A DNA stretch of 64,000 nucleotides, taken from assembly GCA_036489765.1 (NCBI GenBank), contig DASXFE010000149.1:19786-83785 (forward strand). The letters are read 5' to 3'. The DNA is from DATARH01 sp036489765 (GTDB taxonomy: Bacteria; Pseudomonadota; Alphaproteobacteria; ATCC43930; CGMCC-115725). The notes beneath the pieces are model-generated. The model saw only the letters and a list, made by a program, of their open reading frames with translations, made no database searches and was not told where the DNA came from. The position numbers were made by a program, and so were the translations under genes. Each line of letters opens with the position of its first letter. Position 1 is the first letter of the stretch. Shown piece by piece: positions 44,435 to 52,735 of the stretch.

Positions 44435-45387
44435 TGGCTGTTCTCGTCGTCGCCGAACACGATGGCGTGCTGAAGCCCGCCACCCTCAACGCCGTCGCCG
44501 CCGCAACCGAGCTGTCAAAGGCCGGGGCCGGCGACATCCATGTCCTCGTCGCCGGTTCCGGGTGCAAACCCGCCGCCGACGCCGCCGCGCAGGTCGCCGG
44601 GGTCGCCAAGGTGCTGTTGGCCGACGATGCGGCCTATGACCACGGCCTCGCCGAAAACGTCGCGCCGCTCGTCGTCAAGCTGGCTTCCGGGTATAGCCAC
44701 CTGGTCGCCCCGACGACGACCGCCGGCAAGAACCTGATGCCGCGCGTCGCCGCTCTCCTCGACGTGATGCAGATCTCCGACATCGCCGGGGTCGTGTCGC
44801 AGGACACGTTCGTGCGGCCGATCTATGCCGGCAACGCGCTCGCGACGGTGCAGTCCAAGGACGGGATCAAGGTCATCACCGTGCGCGGCACCGCCTTTCC
44901 GCCGGTCGAGGCGACGGGCGGCGGCGCCGCGGTCGAGAATGTCGAAAGCACCGGCGACTCGGGTCTCAGCCATTTCGTCAAGGCCGAGCTGTCGAAATCC
45001 GAGCGGCCGGAGCTGACCAGCGCCCGCATCATCATCTCGGGCGGCCGCGGGATGCAGTCGGGCGACAATTTCCACCTGCTGGAATCGGTCGCCGACAAGC
45101 TTGGCGCCGCGGTCGGGGCATCGCGCGCCGCGGTCGATGCCGGGTTCGTGCCCAACGACTATCAGGTCGGCCAGACCGGCAAGATCGTCGCGCCCGAGCT
45201 TTACATCGCGGTCGGCATCTCGGGCGCGATCCAGCATCTGGCGGGCATGAAGGATTCGAAGGTCATCGTCGCGATCAACAAGGACGAAGAGGCGCCGATC
45301 TTCCAGATCGCCGATTACGGCCTCGTCGGGGATCTGTTCAAGGTCGTTCCCGAGCTCGACGAAGAGCTCGGGAAGCGTAACTCGTGA
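44434..45387 (+). CDS. etfA: Electron transfer flavoprotein alpha subunit
   Basis: A 317-residue EtfA. The C-terminal FAD domain is clear: ARIIISGGRGMQSGDNF near residue 199, AVGASRAAVDAGFVPNDYQVGQTGKIVAPELYIAVGISGAIQHLAGM near 225-271, and INKDEEAPIFQIADYGLVGD near 285. It is co-translated with etfB (ATGA-type junction) and with the following dehydrogenase, whose start lies inside its stop. Confidence 0.97.
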   Translation: MAVLVVAEHDGVLKPATLNAVAAATELSKAGAGDIHVLVAGSGCKPAADAAAQVAGVAKVLLADDAAYDHGLAENVAPLVVKLASGYSHLVAPTTTAGKNLMPRVAALLDVMQISDIAGVVSQDTFVRPIYAGNALATVQSKDGIKVITVRGTAFPPVEATGGGAAVENVESTGDSGLSHFVKAELSKSERPELTSARIIISGGRGMQSGDNFHLLESVADKLGAAVGASRAAVDAGFVPNDYQVGQTGKIVAPELYIAVGISGAIQHLAGMKDSKVIVAINKDEEAPIFQIADYGLVGDLFKVVPELDEELGKRNS

Positions 45388-46262
45388 CCGAGCTTCTGCG
45401 CATCGGCGTCATCGGCGCCGGGCAGATGGGCCGCGGCATCGCCCATGTCTGCGCACTCGCCGGGCTCGACGTCACGATCGCCGACATCAACCCCGATGCG
45501 CTCGCCCGCGCCAAGGACGGGATCGAGGCCAATCTCGGCCGCCAGGTCGCGCGCGGGCGCATCGGCGAGGACGACAAGGGCGCCGCCCTCTCGCGCATTC
45601 GCACGACGAGCGATCTCGGCGCGCTCGGCACCGTCGACATGGCCATCGAGGCGGCGACCGAAAACGAGGTAATAAAACGGGATGTCTATAAAAAGCTCGT
45701 GCCGCATCTGAAGCCCGAGGCGCTGATCGCGACCAACACCTCATCGATCTCGATCACCCGCCTTGCCGCCGCGACCGACCGTCCCGGCAAGTTCATCGGC
45801 ATGCATTTCATGAACCCGGTGCCGGTGATGACGCTGGTCGAGCTGATCCGCGGCATCGCCACCGACGAGGACACCTTTGCCGCGACCCGAGAGCTGGCGG
45901 TAAAGCTCGGCAAGACCCCGGTCTCGGCCGAGGATTTCCCGGCCTTTATCGTCAACCGCATCCTGATGCCGATGATCAACGAGGCCGTCTACACGCTCTA
46001 CGAGGGCGTCGGCACGGTCGAGGCGATCGATACGGCGATGAAGCTCGGCGCCAACCATCCGATGGGCCCGCTCGAGCTTGCCGATTTCATCGGCCTCGAC
46101 ACCTGTCTCTCGGTGATGCAGGTCCTCTACGAAGGCCTCGCCGATTCGAAGTACCGGCCATGCCCGCTCCTCGTCAAATACGTCGAGGCCGGCTGGCTCG
46201 GCAAAAAAGCCGACCGCGGCTTCTACGACTACCACGGCGACGTCCCGGTCCCGACGCGGTAA
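45384..46262 (+). CDS. hbd: 3-hydroxybutyryl-CoA dehydrogenase
   Basis: A 292-residue 3-hydroxyacyl-CoA dehydrogenase. The NAD-binding motif GVIGAGQMGRGIAHVCALAG is at residues 8-27. IEAATENEVIKRDVYKKL, the catalytic His region in GMHFMNPVPVM near 140, and FPAFIVNRILMPMINEAV near 190 complete the fold. It oxidises (S)-3-hydroxybutyryl-CoA in butyrate or polyhydroxyalkanoate-related metabolism. The GTG start overlaps the etfA stop, a conserved etfB-etfA-hbd operon in alphaproteobacteria. Confidence 0.95.
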   Translation: MTELLRIGVIGAGQMGRGIAHVCALAGLDVTIADINPDALARAKDGIEANLGRQVARGRIGEDDKGAALSRIRTTSDLGALGTVDMAIEAATENEVIKRDVYKKLVPHLKPEALIATNTSSISITRLAAATDRPGKFIGMHFMNPVPVMTLVELIRGIATDEDTFAATRELAVKLGKTPVSAEDFPAFIVNRILMPMINEAVYTLYEGVGTVEAIDTAMKLGANHPMGPLELADFIGLDTCLSVMQVLYEGLADSKYRPCPLLVKYVEAGWLGKKADRGFYDYHGDVPVPTR

Positions 46263-46429
46263 CTTTGCAGCCGACAGAGCGGCCGTCTCGAAGGACGCAC
46301 GGCGCCCATCCCACGCTGCGGCGATGCGCGGCGGTTGCCGAACCTTGTTCCCCTCCGGCCGTTCCGCTATCAAACTGTCACGGACGCATGGTATCGCGCC
46401 TGTAACGGCGACAAACGGAAGGTATCGCG

Positions 46430-46993
46430 GTGACCTCATCACTCGATAGCTGCCCGGCCTTGGTACTGAACGCGGATTTCCGCCCGCTCAGCTATTTTCC
46501 GCTGTCCATCTGGTCCTGGCAGGATGCGGTAAAGGCGGTGTTTCTCGAACGCGTCTTTATCGTCGACCATTACGACGAATATGTCCGCAGCCCGTCCTTC
46601 GAGATGCGGCTGCCGAGCGTCATCGCGCTCAAGGAGTACGTGCAGGCGACGCGCAACCCGGCCTTCACCCGGTTCAACGTGTTCCTGCGGGACCGCTTCT
46701 CTTGCCAGTATTGCGGCGAGCCGAACCCGTCGCACGATTTGACGTTCGACCACGTCGTCCCGCGGTCGCGCGGCGGCAAGACGATCTGGTCGAACGTCGT
46801 CACCGCTTGCGGCTCGTGCAATCTCTTGAAGGGCAACCGGCTGCCGCAGGAAAGCGGCATGTACCCGAAAAACCGCCCGATCCAGCCCAACTCGCACCTC
46901 TTGCAGGAAAACGGCCGCGCCTTCCCGCCCAACTACCTGCATCAGAGCTGGCGCGACTATCTCTATTGGGATACCGAGCTGGAGGACACCTAG
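46430..46993 (+). CDS. HNH endonuclease-family protein
   Basis: A 187-residue stand-alone HNH protein. The zinc-binding Cys pairs C-Q-Y-C near residue 93 and C-G-S-C near 128 frame the nuclease motif DHVVPRSRGGKT (catalytic His in D-H) near 106. The N-terminal LNADFRPLSYFPLSIWSWQDAV is typical of a conserved chromosomal family found in alphaproteobacteria and cyanobacteria, of unknown biological role. GGAAGG supports the GTG start. A half copy of repeat element D lies upstream. No phage or restriction genes are nearby. Confidence 0.9.
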   Translation: MTSSLDSCPALVLNADFRPLSYFPLSIWSWQDAVKAVFLERVFIVDHYDEYVRSPSFEMRLPSVIALKEYVQATRNPAFTRFNVFLRDRFSCQYCGEPNPSHDLTFDHVVPRSRGGKTIWSNVVTACGSCNLLKGNRLPQESGMYPKNRPIQPNSHLLQENGRAFPPNYLHQSWRDYLYWDTELEDT

Positions 46994-47089
46994 GAGCGCG
47001 GGCTACCCCCGCTTTGACCTTCGTCAGCGTCACTGCGTCGGGGCGGACCGCTTTTAGCAGCTCGCCCGACGATACCGAGCTGATCCGTC

Positions 47090-47832
47090 CTAATACGTCG
47101 CCCGGCCGCCGGAAATGTCGAACACGCCGCCGGTCGAGAATGAGCACTCTTCCGAGGAGAGCCAGGCGACGAGGGCGGCGATCTCGTCGACCTCGACAAA
47201 GCGCTCCATCGGGATCTTCGACAACATGTAATCGATCTGGGCCTGGGTCATCTGGGCGAAGATGTCGGTCTTGGCCGCGGCCGGGGTCACGCAATTGACG
47301 CGGATGCCGGTGCCGGCGAGCTCCTTGCCGAGCGACTTGGTGAGGCCGATCACCCCGGCTTTCGCCGCCGAATAGGCCGAGGCGTTGGGGTTGCCCTCTT
47401 TGCCGGCGATCGAGGCGATGTTGACGATGCGCCCGTAATCGCGCCGCCGCATGGCCGGCACGACCGCCTTGCAGCAATTGAAGACGCCGATGAGGTCGAT
47501 CTCGATCACCTGCCGCCACGCCTCGCTCGGATAGTCGTCGAGCGTGTGGTTGGGGCCGGTGATGCCGGCATTGTTGACGAGGATGTCGGGCGGCCCAGTC
47601 GGCTTTCCGTGGCGGCAAGCGCGGCGGCGATGCCCGCCGGGTCGGCAACATCGGCGACAAGGTCGATCGCGCCCGCGATCTCGGACGCCGCGGCCTTGGC
47701 GGCGGCGTCGTCGACATCCCACACCGCGACCCTCGCTCCCGACGCCGCGAACCGCTCCGCAATCGCGCGCCCGATGCCGCGGGCGCCGCCGGTGACGATG
47801 GCGACGCGGCTGGAAAGATCGATCTGGTTCAT
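47090..47832 (-). pseudogene. Short-chain dehydrogenase/reductase broken by a frameshift
   Basis: Two overlapping frames join into one normal 247-residue SDR. The first frame, from ATG 47832, gives the TGGARGIGRAIAERF cofactor motif and reaches ESRLGRP near 47588. The rest (DILVNNAG, the catalytic YSAAKAG, and the C-terminus) is in another frame. One missing base in the run near 47585-47591 explains the break. The complete protein would be an NAD(P)-dependent alcohol/ketone oxidoreductase like FabG. A sequencing error is an equal possibility. The start overlaps the stop of the upstream HEVAH gene. Confidence 0.82.
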
Positions 47833-48482
47833 CGTGTGCTCCTGCTGCCGGCGATACCCTTCCCGCTCGCGGGAGAAGGTGGATCGCGAAGCGAGACGGG
47901 TGAGGGTAGCTCGCCGTGCTCGGCGAGCCGTTCGACGATCGCCTCGAAATGCTTGGCCGCCCGCCCGCGCTCCAATCCTTCGAGCCAATTCTGATCGAGA
48001 AACGACGCCAGGGCTGGGTGGCCGAGCTCCGCTTCCCACAGGATTCCGATCAGCGAGGCGGCGGCTTCGTCGGCTTCGCTTTCCGCGAGGGTGAGGGTTT
48101 GGGCCAGGGTGGCGGCGTCGCGGTCGCGCGTGTCCGGGCCGGGGCCGAGGCCGAAATCGCGGAGGGCGCGGCGGTCGGGCGGGGCGAGGAGAAAATGCGC
48201 CACCTCATGCAGGATCACATAGGCCTCGGTGCTGGGGTCGAGCGCCGCGCCGTCCCAGTTGAAATCGCAGAGCGTGCCGTCGGGATGGACCGGCACGCCG
48301 CATTGGTGGGCCCAGGCGACCGCTTTGCGGCGATGGCGCTCGGCGTCGTCGCCCTGGGCGCGGTCGGGACTTGTCGCGCGGATTCGGGCGAAAGCGGATC
48401 TGGCCTCGGCGCTTGTCAGCCCGGCGGCGAAACGGTCGAGGCCCGCTTCGAGCTGGTCGGGCGGGATCGGAGTCAGGATCAT
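47829..48482 (-). CDS. Metal-dependent protein with HExxH-like motif (possibly EpmC-related)
   Basis: A 217-residue protein. A zinc/iron site is suggested by VILHEVAHFLLAPPDRR near residue 90, followed by DFGLGPGPDT and an ESEADEAAASLIG helix that could supply the third ligand. This resembles proteins annotated as elongation factor P hydroxylase (EpmC/YfcM), but the similarity is weak. The ATG at 48482 is used to avoid overlapping the divergent ghrA. The last ~25 residues (PSPVSLRDPPSPASGKG) are encoded by a repeat-like segment and may not be original. Confidence 0.55.
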   Translation of the reverse strand: MILTPIPPDQLEAGLDRFAAGLTSAEARSAFARIRATSPDRAQGDDAERHRRKAVAWAHQCGVPVHPDGTLCDFNWDGAALDPSTEAYVILHEVAHFLLAPPDRRALRDFGLGPGPDTRDRDAATLAQTLTLAESEADEAAASLIGILWEAELGHPALASFLDQNWLEGLERGRAAKHFEAIVERLAEHGELPSPVSLRDPPSPASGKGIAGSRSTR

Positions 48483-48556
48483 CGTGGCCGCGAGGAATTG
48501 CACATGCCCTGCCGATATGCCGAAATCGCCCGCGAGGAGCAATGCGGGAGAATGTC

Positions 48557-49492
48557 ATGGCCGGCGCCCTCTTGTTTTCGAGCCGTCTCGACGATCCGGT
48601 CGCGTGGTCGGCGGCGCTGGCGGCGCTGATGCCGGAGCTCGACATCCGCGTCTCGCCCGAGCTCGGCGATCCGGCCGAGATCGAGACGGCGCTGGTGTGG
48701 CGGCCGCCGGCCGGCGAGATGGCGGCGCTGCCGAACCTCAAGCTCATCATCAATCTCGGCGCCGGGGTCGACCCACTCCTCGCCGACCCGACGATCCCGC
48801 CGCATATCCCGGTGGCGCGGCTCGGCGATCAGTTCATGGCGCAGATGATGACGCAGTTCGTCACCTTCGCGGTGCTGCGCCACCATCGCGACATCGCGAT
48901 GTACGAGCGCCAGCATCGCGCCGGCGAGTGGCGCTACGAATTGCCGATGCCATCATACGAGCGGCGCGTTGGGATCATGGGGCTGGGGCTGTTGGGGGGT
49001 ACCGCGGCGCGGGCCGTGGCGGGGCTAGGGTTTTCGGTGCGCGGCTGGGCGCGGTCGCCGAAAAAGATCGATGGCGTCGAATGCTTTCACGGCTCGGCCG
49101 GGTACGGCGATTTCCTCGCCAAGACCGACATCCTCGTCGTGCTCTTGCCGTTGACCCAGGACACGCGCCACATCGTCGACCGCGACGCGCTCTACCGCCT
49201 GCCGCGCGGCGCGAAGGTGATCAACTGCGGCCGCGGCGGCACGGTCGATGAAGACGCCCTGTTGGCCGCGCTCAACGACGGCCAGATCGGCGAGGCGACG
49301 CTCGACGTGTTCGAGCAGGAGCCCTTGTCCAAGGATCACCCGTTCTGGGGAATGCCCAACGTCCTTTGCCTCCCCCACACAGCCTCGATCGCGATCCCCG
49401 AGATCGCGGCCAAGGACGTCGTCGAGAATATCCGGCGGGTGCGGGCCGGGCAGCCGTTTCTCAACATCGTCGACCGCGCAAAGGGGTATTGA
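48557..49492 (+). CDS. ghrA: Glyoxylate/hydroxypyruvate reductase A-type dehydrogenase
   Basis: A 311-residue D-2-hydroxyacid dehydrogenase. The NAD(P)-binding motif is VGIMGLGLLGGTAARAVAG near residue 137. Catalytic Arg (NCGRGGTVDEDAL near 222), Glu (DVFEQEPL) and His (LPHTASIA) follow in the usual order. It reduces glyoxylate or hydroxypyruvate with NADPH. The ATG at 48557 (GGAG six bases upstream) gives the normal length; ATG 48542 is an alternative. Two small duplicated palindromes follow the gene. Confidence 0.92.
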   Translation: MAGALLFSSRLDDPVAWSAALAALMPELDIRVSPELGDPAEIETALVWRPPAGEMAALPNLKLIINLGAGVDPLLADPTIPPHIPVARLGDQFMAQMMTQFVTFAVLRHHRDIAMYERQHRAGEWRYELPMPSYERRVGIMGLGLLGGTAARAVAGLGFSVRGWARSPKKIDGVECFHGSAGYGDFLAKTDILVVLLPLTQDTRHIVDRDALYRLPRGAKVINCGRGGTVDEDALLAALNDGQIGEATLDVFEQEPLSKDHPFWGMPNVLCLPHTASIAIPEIAAKDVVENIRRVRAGQPFLNIVDRAKGY

Positions 49493-49562
49493 GAGAAAGG
49501 TCTTACCGCTGAAGACGCGAAGGTCGCGGAGGCGCTGTGCCGCGGCGCAACCGCAGTAGAAT

Positions 49563-49628
49563 CACAATGAGCCAGTGAGACAGTGAGGGGTTGATTGCGG
49601 AACCTCACTGTCTCACTGGCTCATTGTG
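49563..49628. repeat. Perfect 26-bp palindrome
   Basis: The arms CACAATGAGCCAGTGAGACA... (49563-49588) and its exact complement (49603-49628) are separated by 14 nt. The downstream arm plus loop is duplicated at 49786-49862, but the upstream arm is not. The precise symmetry suggests a mobile or replication-generated element rather than drift. Confidence 0.92.
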
Positions 49629-49659
49629 GAATCGCTGCGCTGCGCGCCGTTGCTCCGAC
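49583..49659. repeat. 77-bp direct repeat, unit 1
   Basis: This 77-bp stretch, beginning GTGAGGGGTTGATTGCGG and ending GTTGCTCCGAC, is repeated without any base change seen at 49786-49862, 203 bp downstream. Identity over a non-coding stretch implies a recent duplication. Confidence 0.92.
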
Positions 49660-49785
49660 GCCACCGCGTCCTCCGCGCAACTCCTGCGCGGCCTCCGTGG
49701 TAAAGAATAGAGGGTTCGCTCCACACTCACCGGCGTCGGCGGCTCCCAGCCCTGGATCAGGTCGCGGTGGCGCTGTGCCGCGGCG

Positions 49786-49862
49786 GTGAGGGGTTGATTG
49801 CGGAACCTCACTGTCTCACTGGCTCATTGTGGAATCGCTGCGCTGCGCGCCGTTGCTCCGAC
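49786..49862. repeat. 77-bp direct repeat, unit 2
   Basis: An exact copy of 49583-49659. It is preceded by GCGCTGTGCCGCGGCG, which also occurs before unit 1 near 49533. The left arm of the palindrome present before unit 1 is missing here. Confidence 0.92.
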
Positions 49863-49910
49863 CGGCCTCTCCCTCTCCCCCCGATGGGCGGAGAGGGGTA
49901 TAGGTCGCGG

Positions 49911-50990
49911 ATGCCCTTCTCCTCCCTTGTCGATTGGATATCCCGGCACCGGATCGAGCTGTTGTTGAGCTTGCGCATCAGCGCCGCGGGGGTGGCGAGC
50001 TATGCGCTCGGCACGACGCTGGGCCTGCCGCAGAGCTATTGGGCCGTGTTCACGACCGTGATCGTGATGCAGGCGAGCGTCGGCGGGTCGATGAAGGCGT
50101 CGCTCGACCGGATCATCGGGACGATCGGCGGCGCGGCGTGGGGCGTCGCAGTCGCCGTGACGGTGCCGCATCCGGGCGCGGTTTCGACCGGGTTCGCGCT
50201 CGCGCTGACGCTGGTGCCGCTCGGGGCCGTCGCGGCGTTCCGGCCGGCCTACCGGGTCGCCGCGATCACCGGGACGATCGTGTTGCTCGGCCGGTTCGGG
50301 GAACTCGGGATCGTCCACGCCGCGCTCGACCGGGTGTTCGAGATCGGGCTCGGCAGCGTCGTCGCGCTCGCGGTCGCGGTCGCGGTGACGCCCACCCGGG
50401 CGCAGGGGTTGCTCGGCGGCGCCGGACGTCAGGCGCTCGGCGAGATGGCGGGGTTGTCCGAGGCGCTGTTCGCTGATCTCGCGGCCGCGGCGGACCTGCC
50501 GACCGTGCTCGCCTTTCACGAGCGCATCCGCCGGGCGCTCGCCCGTGCCGTGACGGCGGCCGACGAGGCGGCGCGCGAACGCCGCAGCCTGATCTCCGAC
50601 ACGCCCGACCCGGCCCCGCTGGTGCGCTGCGTCCGCCGACTCAGCCATGACTTCGTGATCGTTGCACGGGCGCGGTCGGCGGCGCTGCCGGAGCCGGTGG
50701 TCGAACGGCTGGGTCCGTCGCTGCGGGCGCTGTCGCGTCGGCTGTCGGCGCATCTCGGCGAGATAGGCGCGGCCATCGCGGCTCGGTCGGCTCCGCCGGA
50801 CCCCGTTGCGGACGAGTTCGACGGGGTGCACGAGGCGATGGCCGACATGCGCCGCGATGGGATCACGCGCGGCCTCTCAGGCGAGGAGATCGAGCGTGTT
50901 TTCGGTCTGTCCTTCGCGCTCGACCAGCTCCGCCGCAATCTAGACGATCTGGCGGGACACGCGCGCGATCTGACCAGGCCGGGTCGGTAG
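49911..50990 (+). CDS. FUSC/aromatic-acid-exporter-like membrane protein
   Basis: A 359-residue protein with about six N-terminal membrane helices (residues ~15-165), then a helical cytoplasmic part. The blocks YWAVFTTVIVMQASVGGSMKASLDRIIGTIGGAAWG are typical of the fusaric-acid-resistance/AaeB-like FUSC family, which exports aromatic acids or is otherwise involved in efflux. The ATG at 49911 is the first before the hydrophobic region. The partner membrane-fusion protein gene is not adjacent. Confidence 0.85.
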   Translation: MPFSSLVDWISRHRIELLLSLRISAAGVASYALGTTLGLPQSYWAVFTTVIVMQASVGGSMKASLDRIIGTIGGAAWGVAVAVTVPHPGAVSTGFALALTLVPLGAVAAFRPAYRVAAITGTIVLLGRFGELGIVHAALDRVFEIGLGSVVALAVAVAVTPTRAQGLLGGAGRQALGEMAGLSEALFADLAAAADLPTVLAFHERIRRALARAVTAADEAARERRSLISDTPDPAPLVRCVRRLSHDFVIVARARSAALPEPVVERLGPSLRALSRRLSAHLGEIGAAIAARSAPPDPVADEFDGVHEAMADMRRDGITRGLSGEEIERVFGLSFALDQLRRNLDDLAGHARDLTRPGR

Positions 50991-51126
50991 ATAAACAATC
51001 TGGAAACGAACAATTTGGCGAGATGTTTCGGCTGATGTCATTTCGTTACGGCCAGGTGCCGTTAAGGTTAATAGGGCGTTAATCTGTCCCCAGCCGGGTA
51101 ACCCCCAACCGGCGATGGAGGAAAAC

Positions 51127-51360
51127 GTGAAAAGTTGGTTCAGCCTGGGTGTGGGCATCTTGGTGCTCGCCGCGGTCGTTATCCTGTTCGGAACCCAGGC
51201 GATCGCCTACGTAAAGGCAGGATATCCCCCCGACTCGATCCAGCGCGAAGTGCTTGACCACTGCGCCGCCGCCGACAGCCATTTTCTGCGCTTTTCGGTG
51301 AAGGACCGCGCCGAGTGCTATAAAAGCGCCCATCTCAACGATATCGGCGTGATGCGGTAG
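51127..51360 (+). CDS. Small single-span membrane protein
   Basis: A 77-residue protein with one hydrophobic segment (SLGVGILVLAAVVILFGTQAIAYV) and a polar tail containing Cys residues at about 49 and 67. The GTG at 51127 follows GGAGG at the right distance; an ATG at 51115 overlaps that ribosome site and would add four residues. The topology could be N-in with a periplasmic tail, where the two Cys might pair. No family is recognised. Confidence 0.65.
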   Translation: MKSWFSLGVGILVLAAVVILFGTQAIAYVKAGYPPDSIQREVLDHCAAADSHFLRFSVKDRAECYKSAHLNDIGVMR

Positions 51361-51401
51361 CCCGGTCTCCTTTCGAGGCGGTTTGTTTAACTCCTTGAGC
51401 G

Positions 51402-51806
51402 TCATGGGGCGAGCTTCACGCCGCCCAGCCGCGCGATCCCGTCCGGATAGGGGACGAAACCCGAGAGCTTCTTGCTGATGCCTCACAGCCATCTGTAGTG
51501 GTAAAGGAACAGCGCCGGGCGGTCGTCGAGGTAGATGCCGCTGGCTTTCGCATAAAGCTTGGCGCGGGCGTCGGCGTCGGTCGTCGTGCGGGCTTCGGCG
51601 GTCGCGAGTTGCGGCACGAATTTCATGCGTTCGTCGACATCGACGAGCTTGTCGCACATCGCTGCAAAGACGATGCGCCCGACATAGGTGCCGGCCTGCG
51701 CCGGGTCGAGCACTTCCGGGTCCTGGTCGAGCGCGATGCGGAGTTCGCTCGCGCCTGCGGGAATGGCAAGCAGGGCGAGCAAAAACGCGGCGACAATATG
51801 CTTCAT
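51402..51806 (-). pseudogene. Remnant of an oligopeptide-type ABC substrate-binding protein
   Basis: The start (signal peptide, then ASELRIALDQDPEVLDPAQAGTY) is that of an SBP_bac_5 peptide-binding protein, normally ~500 residues. After about 68 residues it jumps directly to the typical C-terminal segment (DDRPALFLYHYRWL), so about 400 residues are deleted. A TGA at 51483-51485 then interrupts the last 27 codons (GISKKLSGFVPYPDGIARL), where homologues usually have a Trp-type residue, and the frame ends at 51402. The TGA here is not at a Cys position, so it is a nonsense mutation rather than a Sec codon. Confidence 0.85.
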
Positions 51807-51818
51807 CGAAAAGGTCTC

Positions 51819-52646
51819 CTAGAGCCCGACGAGGCGGGTGCTCTCTGTCCATAATCGTTCGCCAAGCCGGTCGTCGCGGGCGGCGGGATCGGTCCCGGCG
51901 ATTTTCCTGCCGACGACATAGGCGCCCGCAAACGCGGTCGGGTCGGGCACCGTCGCCAGAAACAGCGAGGTCGCGGCGCCCTGTTTCGCGCTCTTCAGAA
52001 ACGGCTTGGCGATGCGCCAGCCGAGCGCGGCAAGCCCGCCGGCGCGATTGCCGATATCCGTCGCGATGACGCCGGGGTGCAGGCAGGTCGCCGTGACGCC
52101 GGAGCCTTGAAGGCGCCGGGCCAGGGCGCGGGTGAACAGGATGTTGCACAGCTTCGAGCGGCCATAAGCGGAGAGCGGCGTCCACTCGGGCGGGTCGGCC
52201 ATCGTCGCCGGGTCGATCCACGCCCCGCGATGCGCCGTCGATGCGACATTGACGATCCGCGCCGGCGCCGAGGCTTTGAGCCGGGCGAGCAGCAGATTGG
52301 TCAACAGGAACGGCGCGAGGTGGTTGACCGCGATCGTCATCTCGATGCCGTCGGCCGAGTTAGCCCGGTGCGGCGAGATGAGGCCGGCGTTGTTGACCAG
52401 CACGTCGATGCGGTCGCAGCGCACGAGCAGTGCTTCGGTGAGGGTGCGCACCGCAACGAGGCTGGAGAAATCGGTGAGGACGATCTCGGGAGCGGTCTTC
52501 GTGCGGGAGGCGACAAAGCGCTGTGCCGCTTCGGTGCGGGCGGGGTCGCGGCCCACCATGACGACTCGCATCCCCCGCTCGGCCAGGCCAAGCGCCGTGT
52601 AGAGCCCGATCCCGGCGCTGGCGCCGGTGACGATGGCGGTCGGCAT
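51819..52646 (-). CDS. Short-chain dehydrogenase (retinol-dehydrogenase-like)
   Basis: A 275-residue classical SDR. The cofactor motif TGASAGIGLYTALGLAERG starts at residue 7, NNAG is near 89, and the catalytic Ser (NVASTAH) and Y-G-R-S-K follow near 135 and 161. NADP or NAD-linked oxidation of an alcohol or reduction of a ketone is expected; the closest architecture is retinol dehydrogenase/WW-domain oxidoreductase. A palindromic repeat lies just upstream of its start. Confidence 0.88.
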   Translation of the reverse strand: MPTAIVTGASAGIGLYTALGLAERGMRVVMVGRDPARTEAAQRFVASRTKTAPEIVLTDFSSLVAVRTLTEALLVRCDRIDVLVNNAGLISPHRANSADGIEMTIAVNHLAPFLLTNLLLARLKASAPARIVNVASTAHRGAWIDPATMADPPEWTPLSAYGRSKLCNILFTRALARRLQGSGVTATCLHPGVIATDIGNRAGGLAALGWRIAKPFLKSAKQGAATSLFLATVPDPTAFAGAYVVGRKIAGTDPAARDDRLGERLWTESTRLVGL

Positions 52647-52652
52647 CCGGCT

Positions 52653-52712
52653 AGGACCGCGGGCGTCTCGCCCGCATTCGGCAGAAGATGCGGGCGGGAC
52701 GCCCGCGGTCCT
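52653..52712. repeat. Palindromic repeat element F, copy 2
   Basis: The arms at 52653-52676 and 52689-52712 are inverted copies (AGGACCGCGGGCGTCTCGCC and its near complement) with a 12-nt loop. Same family as 29306-29368 and 53642-53707. It lies between two minus-strand genes. Confidence 0.9.
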
Positions 52713-52735
52713 GTGCTTGCGCGGATCTCACCTAA

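Larger units (their letters stand above)
49493..49910. other. Non-coding repeat-rich gap of about 420 bp
   Basis: No convincing gene is present between ghrA and the FUSC gene. The segment contains a perfect 26-bp inverted repeat (49563-49588 with 49603-49628), a 77-bp direct duplication (49583-49659 and 49786-49862), and two copies of GCGCTGTGCCGCGGCG. A CCTCTCC/GGAGAGG hairpin near 49868-49897 precedes the next ATG. Confidence 0.85.

Noticed and set aside
51483..51485. Second selenocysteine codon in the peptide-binding-protein remnant
   Set aside because: The residue position in relatives is not Cys, and the gene is internally deleted, so the TGA is a nonsense mutation.
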